DNA of 64,000 nucleotides from Aquihabitans sp. G128 (GTDB lineage: Bacteria; Actinomycetota; Acidimicrobiia; Acidimicrobiales; Iamiaceae): positions 3,968,001 to 4,032,000 of the forward strand of contig NZ_CP077604.1 of assembly GCF_019048865.1 (NCBI RefSeq), written 5' to 3'. The notes below the pieces were generated by a model. It had not been told where the DNA came from, did not search any database, and saw only the letters and a list, made by a program, of their open reading frames with translations. This document shows positions 1-7,927 of the stretch, piece after piece. The translations under genes and the position numbers were made by a program. The number at the start of each line of letters is the position of its first letter. Position 1 is the stretch's first letter.

Positions 1-1
1 G

Positions 2-2158
2 GCGGTCGGCCGCGCCCATGCCGCCGACTGGTTGCCCAGTGGCGACAACGGGATCATCGCCCTGCAGGGCTTCGACGTGTTCAGCGACGACCCGCCCCTC
101 GTCGGGCTCCCCAGCACCGCCGGCGTGTACGTCGAGGCCAACCCCCGGCACCCCGGCCCCATCGAGTTCTACGCGCTGGCCCTGCCGATGAAGGCGCTCG
201 GCCCGGGCATGGGGATGGTCAGCTGGACCGCCCTGGCCAACGCCGCCTCGGTCCTGGTGGCGGCCTGGGTGGTGTTCCGCCGCACCGGCCCGGGGGTGGG
301 GCTCTGGGGCGCGTTCGTCGTCGGGACCATCGCCTGGGCCCAGGGGCCGGCGCAGCTCACCGACCCCGTGAGCTCGAACGCCGGCGGCATCCCGATGGTC
401 GCGCTGGCCGTGCTGGCGGTCGCGCTCGCCGATGGCGACCGGCGCCTGCTGCCCCTCTTCGCCCTCTGGTCGGCCTACGTCACCCAACAGCACCTGGGCG
501 TCTTCGGCTTCGGCATCGCGCTCACCGTCGGCGGCGTGGCGGGGCTCGGCCTGCACGCCTGGCGGGCCCGGCGCGGGGTGCTGGTCCGGTCCGGCGCGGA
601 GCCCGTGGCCCCGATCGCCGCCGTCCACCGCGACGCCCACCCCGGCTCGGGCGCGACGGTCGCCGCGCTGGTGGGCGCCGAGGTCGACCATGCGACGCCG
701 GGGGCCTTCGGCGCGCCGGCACCAGCTGCGGCCGCCGCTCGAACGGCGACGCCGGCCGAGGTCGCGACAGGCGACGCCGGCGCGGTGCCCGACGAGGTCG
801 ACCCGTGGAGCATCGAGGTCGTCCTCGGCGCCCGCCCGGCCAAGCCGCCGCGGGTGCCTCGGGGCGAGCGCGCCAGAGCGCCCGGCGAGCGGTGGTGGCC
901 GTGGGTCGGCGCGGCGTTCGTGGTCACGGTGCTGTGCTGGCTGCCGGTCCTGATCGATGTGGCCACCGGCGACCCGTCGAACCTGTCGAGGCTCACCCAC
1001 TACACCGGCTCCGAGGGGCGGCAGACCATCGGTTCCACGGCCGGCCTGCGCCAGGCCGTCCGGGCCCTGGGCGTGCCGCCGCTGGTGGGGCGCACCGACC
1101 TCAGCGGCAACGACCTCATCGCCCCCGCCTCGATCCTCGCCTGGCTGTCGGCCCTGCTGGTGGTGGCTTTCCTGGTGCGGGTGGTCGTGCGCCAGGGGTC
1201 GGCGCGGCCGGCCCTGTCTCGCGCTGCGCTCGCCGCCCTGGGGCTGGCGGCCACCGGCGCCATCATCGGCGCCAACGTGCCGGCGTTCGAGTCCGACCGG
1301 CTGAACCTCTACCGGTGGGCCTTCGTGGTGAGCGCGCTCACCTGGCTGGTCATCGGTTGGTCGGCGGCGCTGTGGGTGGACGCCGGCCGAGGTCGCTACG
1401 CCACCCGGGCGCGCTGGGAGACCCCGTGGCTCGGGGTCCTGGCGCTGCTGGCGCTCACGGTCGGCTCGTGCACGGGGGCCGGGCCGAGGGACTACCGCGA
1501 CGGTGAGCTCTTCCAGATCGAGCACCAGCTCAACGACCGGGTGCTCACGGCGGTCGAGGGCAAGCACACGGTGCTGATCCTCCCGTTCGGCGGCATGGCC
1601 GGGCGCTCGCTGGCGGAGTCCTTGGCGGTCGACCTCGAGGCCGCAGGCCACGCCACCGTGCTGCCGTCGTACGAGCTGCCGAACTACGGCGACCGCCGGA
1701 GCCTGGCCCGCAACCGTCCCGACGCGGCGATCGTCATCCGCACGGGGCGGAACCAGGTGACCACGAAGGAGGCCGGTGCGAAGGTGCTCTACCGCGCCGA
1801 CCTCAACCCGGGCCGGCGCAAGACCGTCCAGGCCCTGGTCGACCAGGCCAAGGGCCAGGTGCTGGTCCCCGCCGAGGACGCCAACGCCATCGCCCGGCGC
1901 AACGGGGTCGACCCGCTGGCAGCCAAGCTGGCCATCGAGAAGCTGTCGTTCAACCCATCGGCGGTGCTCTACGACCCGACCCTGGTCGGGCTGCTCGAGG
2001 CCGGGTACCTCACCAGCCCGAAGCTCGATCCGGCGGGGCTGGCCGACCTGCGTCGCCGCCCGCTCGACGTGTCGTGGAGCGAGGATCGCATCGAGGTGGT
2101 GCAGATCACCCCGGGATCGGCGCTCTACCTGTATCCGGAGATCGGTGCGGCACCCTGA
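2..2158 (+). CDS. Multi-spanning membrane protein, 5'-truncated by the window edge (GT-C-like)
   Basis: The reading frame is open to the first base of the window, so the N-terminus lies upstream; the first in-window start codon (TTG at 32) is probably internal. About 718 residues are visible. The early sequence has an ASP-rich extracytoplasmic motif (SGDNG...FDVFSDDPP), as in GT-C glycosyltransferase-like proteins. Several hydrophobic segments follow, then a Pro/Ala-rich cytoplasmic-looking loop at about 670-890, more membrane segments to about 1470, and a roughly 220-residue soluble C-terminal domain. A sugar-lipid-dependent transferase or a related envelope function is inference; no family is identified with certainty. 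A lipoprotein gene follows 62 bases downstream on the same strand. Confidence 0.75.
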   Translation, partial: AVGRAHAADWLPSGDNGIIALQGFDVFSDDPPLVGLPSTAGVYVEANPRHPGPIEFYALALPMKALGPGMGMVSWTALANAASVLVAAWVVFRRTGPGVGLWGAFVVGTIAWAQGPAQLTDPVSSNAGGIPMVALAVLAVALADGDRRLLPLFALWSAYVTQQHLGVFGFGIALTVGGVAGLGLHAWRARRGVLVRSGAEPVAPIAAVHRDAHPGSGATVAALVGAEVDHATPGAFGAPAPAAAAARTATPAEVATGDAGAVPDEVDPWSIEVVLGARPAKPPRVPRGERARAPGERWWPWVGAAFVVTVLCWLPVLIDVATGDPSNLSRLTHYTGSEGRQTIGSTAGLRQAVRALGVPPLVGRTDLSGNDLIAPASILAWLSALLVVAFLVRVVVRQGSARPALSRAALAALGLAATGAIIGANVPAFESDRLNLYRWAFVVSALTWLVIGWSAALWVDAGRGRYATRARWETPWLGVLALLALTVGSCTGAGPRDYRDGELFQIEHQLNDRVLTAVEGKHTVLILPFGGMAGRSLAESLAVDLEAAGHATVLPSYELPNYGDRRSLARNRPDAAIVIRTGRNQVTTKEAGAKVLYRADLNPGRRKTVQALVDQAKGQVLVPAEDANAIARRNGVDPLAAKLAIEKLSFNPSAVLYDPTLVGLLEAGYLTSPKLDPAGLADLRRRPLDVSWSEDRIEVVQITPGSALYLYPEIGAAP

Positions 2159-2220
2159 GCTGAACCGGGGCTGAACCGCCCGAATCCAGCCGTGAGGGCC
2201 GCTCCGCTACCGTGCCCGCC

Positions 2221-2793
2221 ATGCGTGGACGTGGATTCCTGGTCGTGGCGGTGGCTGCGTCGTTGCTGGTCGCCGGTTGCTCGAAGAGCGACGGCAGCGA
2301 CGGCAAGGGGAAGACCAAGGTCACCGTGCCCGACAAGCCGGCCGGCCTCGACGGCGACGAGTTCTGCGGCCGGGTCTCGAAGGACCTGATCACCGCGGCC
2401 ATCGACGCCCCCTATCGGACCTACGACCCGATCCCGCTCAACGACTTCCCCGTGCCCGGCGTGCGGGGCTACGAGTGCCAGTGGGAGTGGCGGAACCCGG
2501 CGGGCGACGTGCGCAACCTCAAGGTCGACGTCCTCGGCTTCGACGGCGCCCTCGACGGTGCGCTCGATGCGGCGTGGAAGGGCACCGTCGACCTGCTCGG
2601 CACCGCCGGCAAGAAGCTCGAGAACGTCGGCGACGAGGCCATGCAGGCCCGGCTCCAGGGCCTGGTCACCATCAGCGCACGCGAGGGCAACTGGCAGGTC
2701 ACCACGGTGAGCGGGGCCAAGGGCGAGGTGTCGCCGGCGACGGTCGACACCCTGTCGCTGGTCACCGCCGCCGCCCTCAAGATCGGCAACTGA
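2221..2793 (+). CDS. Putative secreted lipoprotein (DUF3558-like, tentative)
   Basis: This encodes 190 residues. A short positively charged N-terminus is followed by a hydrophobic stretch and a lipobox (LVAGC, Cys at about residue 20), then a Lys/Asp/Gly-rich linker. It should therefore be exported and lipid-anchored outside the membrane. The mature domain carries two further Cys (DEFCG and YECQW), a spacing reminiscent of DUF3558 actinobacterial lipoproteins, but that match is by eye only. An in-frame GTG at 2212 is an alternative start; ATG 2221 gives the standard signal peptide. The function is unknown. The gene lies downstream of a large membrane protein and converges with another. Confidence 0.75.
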   Translation: MRGRGFLVVAVAASLLVAGCSKSDGSDGKGKTKVTVPDKPAGLDGDEFCGRVSKDLITAAIDAPYRTYDPIPLNDFPVPGVRGYECQWEWRNPAGDVRNLKVDVLGFDGALDGALDAAWKGTVDLLGTAGKKLENVGDEAMQARLQGLVTISAREGNWQVTTVSGAKGEVSPATVDTLSLVTAAALKIGN

Positions 2794-2794
2794 C

Positions 2795-2827
2795 CCGGCG
2801 CTGCCGGCCCGGCCCGGCCGGCGCTGG
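2795..2827. terminator. Possible bidirectional terminator between convergent genes
   Basis: In the 55-base gap between the convergent genes ending at 2793 and 2849, a 7-bp perfect GC stem (2803-2809 with 2816-2822, loop of 6) is nested inside a 9-base direct repeat (ccggcgctg). There is no T-tract. Its position favours a terminator; its strength is uncertain. Confidence 0.35.
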
Positions 2828-2848
2828 GAGCCCATCGCCGGTCGCCGC

Positions 2849-4807
2849 TCAGGTCGTCGCCGTGCGCCCGGGCTCCGGCTCGGGCGGCGGTGCCGTGGGG
2901 GCGTCGCCCGCCCCGGTGGCGGTCGGCGTCGGCTCGGGCGCCGGGCGGGCGGCCCGGAGGTCGCCGATCCAGGCGCCCGCCAGGCGGGCCACCCAGGCGA
3001 GGGCGACGAGGTCCCCGAGCAGGATCGGGACGGCGGGCCAGTACCAGAGCGGACCGCTGCCGGCCGGCACGCGGAGCAGCCCGAGGTCGGTGACCTCGAC
3101 GCCCTCGGTCCCGCGGAGCCAGCCACCGGTGCCGGGGAACGCCCAGGTGCCACCCGAGCGGGGAACCGTGCGGAACGGGGCGAACGTGGCGGGGACGTCG
3201 GCCCGTCCGCCGGTGGGCGTGCGCAGCGGGCCGGCCCACCCCCGGACCTCGTAGAGCAGCACGCGGTCGCCCACCGGCACCGGGCGGAGGCCGGGATCGT
3301 CGGCCAGCGCCTTGCCGGAGACCGACCAGTCGTACTCCAGCGGCACGAACACCCACCTCACGCCGAGGGCCGCGAGCCTCGCCGCGCCGGGTCGGCCCTT
3401 CCGGTACCCGTCGAGGATCCGCTCGGCCTCGGCGGGCCGGGTGTCGAGCTGCTCCTGGCCGCTGTCGCCCTCCTCGGGGTCGTAGCTGGAGATGGTGTCC
3501 CCGCCGAGGACGTCGGGCCCGGGGTTGAGCACGTTGCGGTCATCGGCGAAGGAGGCGGTGTAGTAGAGGTGCCACGGCAGGACGAGCGTGGTGCCCGGGT
3601 GGGCCCGCACCTGGGCCTCGGCCCCGGCCCAACCCGACGGGAGGTGGCGGGGCTCGAAGGCTCCCTGGGCCCCGAAGGCCGCCGGCGCCGTCAGCGCCAG
3701 GCCCAGCGCGAGCGGCACCGCCGCCACCGTGGGGGCCAGCGCCGCGCTCGCCCGGCGGGCGAGGTGGTCGGCGCCCAGGGCGGCGAGCGGCAGGGCCACC
3801 ACCAGCCACAGCACCAGGAACCGCTGGCCCTCGCGCAGCGGCGCGCCGAGGGGCCCGTCCGAGAGGGCATCCCACCCGGTCCGCAGGCCGGGGGCGGCCG
3901 AGGCCACGGCGAGGAGGAGGCCGGCCGCCGCGACCACCGTCGCCGGCGTGCGCAGGTCGGGGTCGAACCGCCGCCACCCGAAGGCGGCGAGGCCCAGGAG
4001 CGCGGTCCCGGCCGCCATGGCGACCAGCCCCGTCCCGCCGACCTGGAGGCCCGGGATCCAGAAGCCGCTGCCGGCCACCAGGCGGAGGGCGCCGGCCGGG
4101 CCGGGCACGTCGGTGCGGAACGGGTCGGCCCCCACCACCGACGCGCCCTGGGCGAGGACGACCACGTTGGGGACCAGCCAGGGCAGCGAGGCGAGCAGCG
4201 CCGTCCACCCGACGGCCAGGACCCGACGGCGGCCGTCGACCGCCAGCCCGACGGCGACGACGCCGAGGCCCAGGACCGCGCTCGCCGTGCCGCCCAGGCC
4301 CAGGACGAGCAAGGCCAGGAACGTGCGGCGGGTGGAGCGGGAGGGGCGCAGCAGGGTCGGCAGCGCCCAGGGCAGGGTGGCCACGGCCCAGGCCACGTTG
4401 AGGTGGCCGACGGCGAGCCGGGTGGCGGCGAACGGGCCGACGGCGTAGGCCAGCGCCACGCCGTGGCGGGCCAGCGCGGAGGCGGGCCGGGCCAGCCGCT
4501 CCATGCCGGCGTAGGCGACGGCCACCGTCGCCACGATCAGGAGCTTCACGGTGAGCGGACCGCCGAGCAGCACGCCGATGGCGGCCTCGATGGTGCCGAG
4601 CGGGACGCGCTGGGTGAGGGCGGGCCCGAGCCCCCACGTGCCGGGCGGGACCCGGAGCTCGGGCGGCGCGGCGAGGTCGAGGTTCAGCAGGAGGCCTCGG
4701 CGCAGGCCGGGGCCCACGAGGACCAGGCCGGCCACCGTGCCGAGGGCGGCAGCGAGCCAGCGGGGACCGGGGTCGGTGGCCGGCGCCGGCTCCACGGGGT
4801 TGGCCAT
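2849..4807 (-). CDS. Multi-spanning membrane protein with C-terminal extracytoplasmic domain (GT-C/YfhO-like)
   Basis: This encodes 652 residues from the ATG at 4807 (MANPVEP); the frame stays open further upstream, but that part is low-complexity and hydrophilic. About a dozen hydrophobic segments occupy residues 20-420, with the conserved-looking loop GHLNVAWAVATLPWALP. A soluble segment of about 160 residues follows, containing YYTASFADDRN, then a final membrane span and a Pro/Thr-rich tail. This layout resembles GT-C and YfhO-type envelope membrane proteins. No catalytic motif could be fixed, so the substrate is unknown. The gene is divergent from the glycosyltransferase gene at 4938, with a 130-base shared upstream region. 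Confidence 0.75.
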   Translation of the reverse strand: MANPVEPAPATDPGPRWLAAALGTVAGLVLVGPGLRRGLLLNLDLAAPPELRVPPGTWGLGPALTQRVPLGTIEAAIGVLLGGPLTVKLLIVATVAVAYAGMERLARPASALARHGVALAYAVGPFAATRLAVGHLNVAWAVATLPWALPTLLRPSRSTRRTFLALLVLGLGGTASAVLGLGVVAVGLAVDGRRRVLAVGWTALLASLPWLVPNVVVLAQGASVVGADPFRTDVPGPAGALRLVAGSGFWIPGLQVGGTGLVAMAAGTALLGLAAFGWRRFDPDLRTPATVVAAAGLLLAVASAAPGLRTGWDALSDGPLGAPLREGQRFLVLWLVVALPLAALGADHLARRASAALAPTVAAVPLALGLALTAPAAFGAQGAFEPRHLPSGWAGAEAQVRAHPGTTLVLPWHLYYTASFADDRNVLNPGPDVLGGDTISSYDPEEGDSGQEQLDTRPAEAERILDGYRKGRPGAARLAALGVRWVFVPLEYDWSVSGKALADDPGLRPVPVGDRVLLYEVRGWAGPLRTPTGGRADVPATFAPFRTVPRSGGTWAFPGTGGWLRGTEGVEVTDLGLLRVPAGSGPLWYWPAVPILLGDLVALAWVARLAGAWIGDLRAARPAPEPTPTATGAGDAPTAPPPEPEPGRTATT

Positions 4808-4937
4808 CGGGCGACATCGTAGGGGCGGCGCCGGAGGCGTCGACGGGCGCTGGCGGTCGCCGCGGCCGGGCCGAGTACCGTGGGGCCGCCCTGGACACGT
4901 CGCCCAGGGGGCCAGTTGGGAGCAGGGGAGACGTGGT

Positions 4938-7061
4938 TTGCGACTGCTGTTCGTAGCGTGGCGGGACCTCGCGAACGCCCAGGCGGGTGGATCCGAGCAG
5001 TTGGTCGACCAGCTGGCCAGCCGCCTCACCCTGCGGGGCCACGACGTCGCGGTGATGACCGGCGGGCCGATCGCGCCGCGCGACTACGAGATCGTCGCCA
5101 ACGGCGGGGAGCTGAGCCAGTACGCGCTGGCGCCGGTGGCCTACGCCCGCCAGTTCCGCGACCGCGACCTGGTGGTCGACGTCGCCAACGGGATCCCCTT
5201 CTTCGTGGGCGCCTGGCGGGACAAGCCGTCGATCTGCCTGGTCCACCACATCCACACCGACCAGTGGTCCCAGCGGTTCTCGGCACCGATGGCGAGCGTC
5301 GGCCGGGCCCTCGAGCAGCGGGTGATGCCGCGGGTCTACCGCGACCGGTCGTTCATCGCCGTCTCGCCGTCCACCAGCGCGGGCCTCGCCGCCCTCGGCG
5401 TCGACCCGGCCCGCATCCACCTGGTGCCCAACGGGGTCGAGGTCCCGCTGGAGCTCGGGGCCCGCTCGCCCGAGCCGCTCTTCCTGGCCCTCGGCCGCAT
5501 GGTGCCGCACAAGCGGATGGAGCTCCTGTTCGACCTGTGGCCCACCGTGCGCCACCAGGTGGGCGGTCGGCTGGTCGTGGCCGGAGACGGCCCGTCCGCC
5601 GAGGCGCTGCGCCGTCGCCCGCTGCCCGAGGGGCTGGAGCTCATCGGCCGCGTCGACGAGGCGCAGAAGCAGCAGCTCTTCGGCGAGGCCTGGGCCCTGG
5701 TGCACCCGGCCGCCTGGGAGGGCTGGGGCATCGTGGTGATGGAGGCGGCGGCGCACGCCACGCCCACCGTCGGCTTCCGGGTCCCCGGCGTGCAGGACGC
5801 CATCGAGGATGGCACCACCGGCCTGCTGGCCGGCACCGACGACGAGTTCGTCGAGCACTGGCTGGCCCTCGGGCGAGACGCCGAGCTCCGGGACCGCTTG
5901 GGCGCCGCCGCCCGCCAGCGGGCCGGCGACTACAGCTGGGACGCCACCACCGACAAGTTCCTCGAGGTGGCCGACGCCGCGCTCGCCTCCAGCCGGCCCG
6001 GCCGATCGGCCCCGCCCGGCGAGCCCACCCTGCCCCGCTACCACGTGGTGGAGCAGTGGGGGACCGGTGACGGCGTCCCCGAGCTGTCCATCGTCATCCC
6101 GGCCTACAACGAGAGCCAACGGCTGCCGCTGGCGCTGCCAAGGCTGCGCGAGGCGGTGGCCGACCACGACTGGGAGGTCATCCTCGTCGACGACTGCTCC
6201 ACCGACTCCACCGTGTCGGTGGCGGCCGACCTGCTGGCCGGGCTGCCCCGGGCGCGGGTCCTGCAGCTCGACCAGCACCGGGGCAAGGGCGCCGCGGTGA
6301 AGGCGGGGGTCGCCGACGCCACCGGCGGGCTCATCATGTTCATGGACGCCGACATGGCCACCGACCTCGAGCACCTGCCCGAGATGGTCGCCCACCTCGA
6401 GGAGCACGACGCGGTGATCGGCTCGCGGTACGCCCCGGGTGCGGTCGCCGCCGGCCTCACGCCGTCTCGCGACAACGTCAGCCGCCTCTTCCTCACCATG
6501 TCCCGCAACGCCATGGGCCTGCGCCTGTCGGACTTCCAGTGCGGGTTCAAGGGCTTCCGGGCCCCGGTGGCCCGGGTGGTGTTCCACCTCATGAAGGAGC
6601 ACGGCTGGGCCTTCGACGTCGAGCTGCTCGCCCTCACCAACGCCGTCGGCGCCGACATCCACGAGATGCCGGTGCGGTGGTCCTCGGTGCAGGGCAGCCA
6701 CATCAAGATCCTCTCCGACTCCGCCAAGATGGTGCGCGACCTCGGCCGCATCGCCAAGAACTACGGGCGGTCGGCCTCGCTCTACCTGCTGGAGCTGCAC
6801 GACGTGACGCTGGCCGGCGACCTGTCCGCCCTGCTCGAGAAGGTGGCCCCGGCTGCGGTGGCCGCCGAGCTGGGCCAGGACGTCCTGGTGCTGCTGCCCT
6901 TCACCGACCGCGCCTCGGCCGACCAGCTCAGCCGCCGGCTGCGCGAGGAGCTGCCCGGCAACCAGGTCCGCCTGCGGCTCCTGCCCGTCGAGGAGCTGCT
7001 CGCTCCCCGCCTCCACCGGGAGCGCGAGGCGCTCCTCGCCGCAGGGCGGGGCGACTCGTGA
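4938..7061 (+). CDS. Bifunctional glycosyltransferase: GT4 domain fused to GT2 (DPM1-like) domain
   Basis: This encodes 707 residues. The start is TTG 4938, chosen because aggggag (4923-4930) sits at good spacing and the protein then begins directly with the GT-B beta strand LRLLFVAW. Residues 1-350 are a GT4 domain with VPNG near 170 and an E-x7-E motif at E261/E269. From about 380 a GT2 domain begins (IVIPAYNES), with nucleotide-sugar residues D418/D419 and a DxD at D470/D472, then QCGFKGFR, as in dolichyl- or polyprenyl-phosphate hexose synthases. A further 90-residue tail of unknown role follows. Inferred role: a cytoplasmic enzyme that makes a lipid-linked sugar and transfers a second sugar in surface glycan synthesis. 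It overlaps the next gene by 4 bases (GTGA). Confidence 0.88.
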   Translation: MRLLFVAWRDLANAQAGGSEQLVDQLASRLTLRGHDVAVMTGGPIAPRDYEIVANGGELSQYALAPVAYARQFRDRDLVVDVANGIPFFVGAWRDKPSICLVHHIHTDQWSQRFSAPMASVGRALEQRVMPRVYRDRSFIAVSPSTSAGLAALGVDPARIHLVPNGVEVPLELGARSPEPLFLALGRMVPHKRMELLFDLWPTVRHQVGGRLVVAGDGPSAEALRRRPLPEGLELIGRVDEAQKQQLFGEAWALVHPAAWEGWGIVVMEAAAHATPTVGFRVPGVQDAIEDGTTGLLAGTDDEFVEHWLALGRDAELRDRLGAAARQRAGDYSWDATTDKFLEVADAALASSRPGRSAPPGEPTLPRYHVVEQWGTGDGVPELSIVIPAYNESQRLPLALPRLREAVADHDWEVILVDDCSTDSTVSVAADLLAGLPRARVLQLDQHRGKGAAVKAGVADATGGLIMFMDADMATDLEHLPEMVAHLEEHDAVIGSRYAPGAVAAGLTPSRDNVSRLFLTMSRNAMGLRLSDFQCGFKGFRAPVARVVFHLMKEHGWAFDVELLALTNAVGADIHEMPVRWSSVQGSHIKILSDSAKMVRDLGRIAKNYGRSASLYLLELHDVTLAGDLSALLEKVAPAAVAAELGQDVLVLLPFTDRASADQLSRRLREELPGNQVRLRLLPVEELLAPRLHREREALLAAGRGDS

Positions 7062-7927
7062 CCGACGTCGGCGTGGGCACCGAGCTCACCGACCCCGAGG
7101 ACCAGGGCGGCGACCTCGGCGACGGTCCCCTCGGGGCCCCCGAGGCGGCTGCGCCGGTCAAGGACCGCCACCAGACCGGCGAGCCGGTGCGGATGACCTA
7201 CAGCCTCTTCCCCACCAGCAAGCGGGGGCGGATGGGCTACGGGATCCTCTACGCCGTGCTGATGCTGGTGGCCATCGGCCTGGTGGGCCGGGGCCCCACC
7301 AGCTCGGTCCACGTCGAGGGCGACACCATCGAGTTCCTGCGGGCCGGGCCCGACGGCGACCTGCCCACGTCGAAGGCGCTGGGCGACTGGACCTACGAGG
7401 CCGGCACCTGGACCGTCGACGGTGGCGCCGTGGGCGAGGCCTCGCAGGCCGGCGCCACCTTCGCCATCCTCCAGGCGAAGCCCCGGTCGTCGGTGGAGGC
7501 CACCTTCGCCACCCTGGCCGACGGCGCCGAGCTCATCTTCCGCTACCAGGACCCGGCCAACTACTGGGGCATCCGGGCGGCGCCCTCGTACGGCGGCTGG
7601 AACATCGTCAAGGTCGTCGACGGCCGCGAGGACGTCGTGCGGGTGCTGGTGGGCCAGGCGCTCGACGGCACCGAGGTCGGCGTGCAGCAGTCCGGAACCC
7701 GCTTCCGCGTGATGCTCAACGGGCTGGTCCGGAGCCGCATCGACGACAAGGCCCTGTCCCAGGCGACCGGCATCGGGCTGATGGCCCCGGCGGGCGACGG
7801 CACCGGGCGCCAGGCCCGCATCCGCTCGCTCACCGTCGGCACGTTCGACGGCACCATCGCCCTGCGCGACGGCGACGACCAGCGCCAGGACCAGATCATC
7901 CCCGAGCTCAACCCGGGCGGGACCTGA
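7058..7927 (+). CDS. Membrane-anchored protein with LamG/concanavalin-like extracytoplasmic domain
   Basis: This encodes 289 residues from GTG 7058, overlapping the preceding stop by 4 bases, so translation is probably coupled. An acidic cytoplasmic N-terminus of about 65 residues leads to one membrane span (YGILYAVLMLVAIGLVG). The roughly 190-residue outer domain has the pattern of a jelly-roll carbohydrate-binding fold (LGDWTYEAGTWTVDGG, RYQDPANYWGI, IGLMAPAGD). The fold assignment is by pattern, not by search. Lying between a glycosyltransferase and an acyltransferase, it may bind or position the nascent surface glycan; that role is inference. Confidence 0.75.
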   Translation: MTDVGVGTELTDPEDQGGDLGDGPLGAPEAAAPVKDRHQTGEPVRMTYSLFPTSKRGRMGYGILYAVLMLVAIGLVGRGPTSSVHVEGDTIEFLRAGPDGDLPTSKALGDWTYEAGTWTVDGGAVGEASQAGATFAILQAKPRSSVEATFATLADGAELIFRYQDPANYWGIRAAPSYGGWNIVKVVDGREDVVRVLVGQALDGTEVGVQQSGTRFRVMLNGLVRSRIDDKALSQATGIGLMAPAGDGTGRQARIRSLTVGTFDGTIALRDGDDQRQDQIIPELNPGGT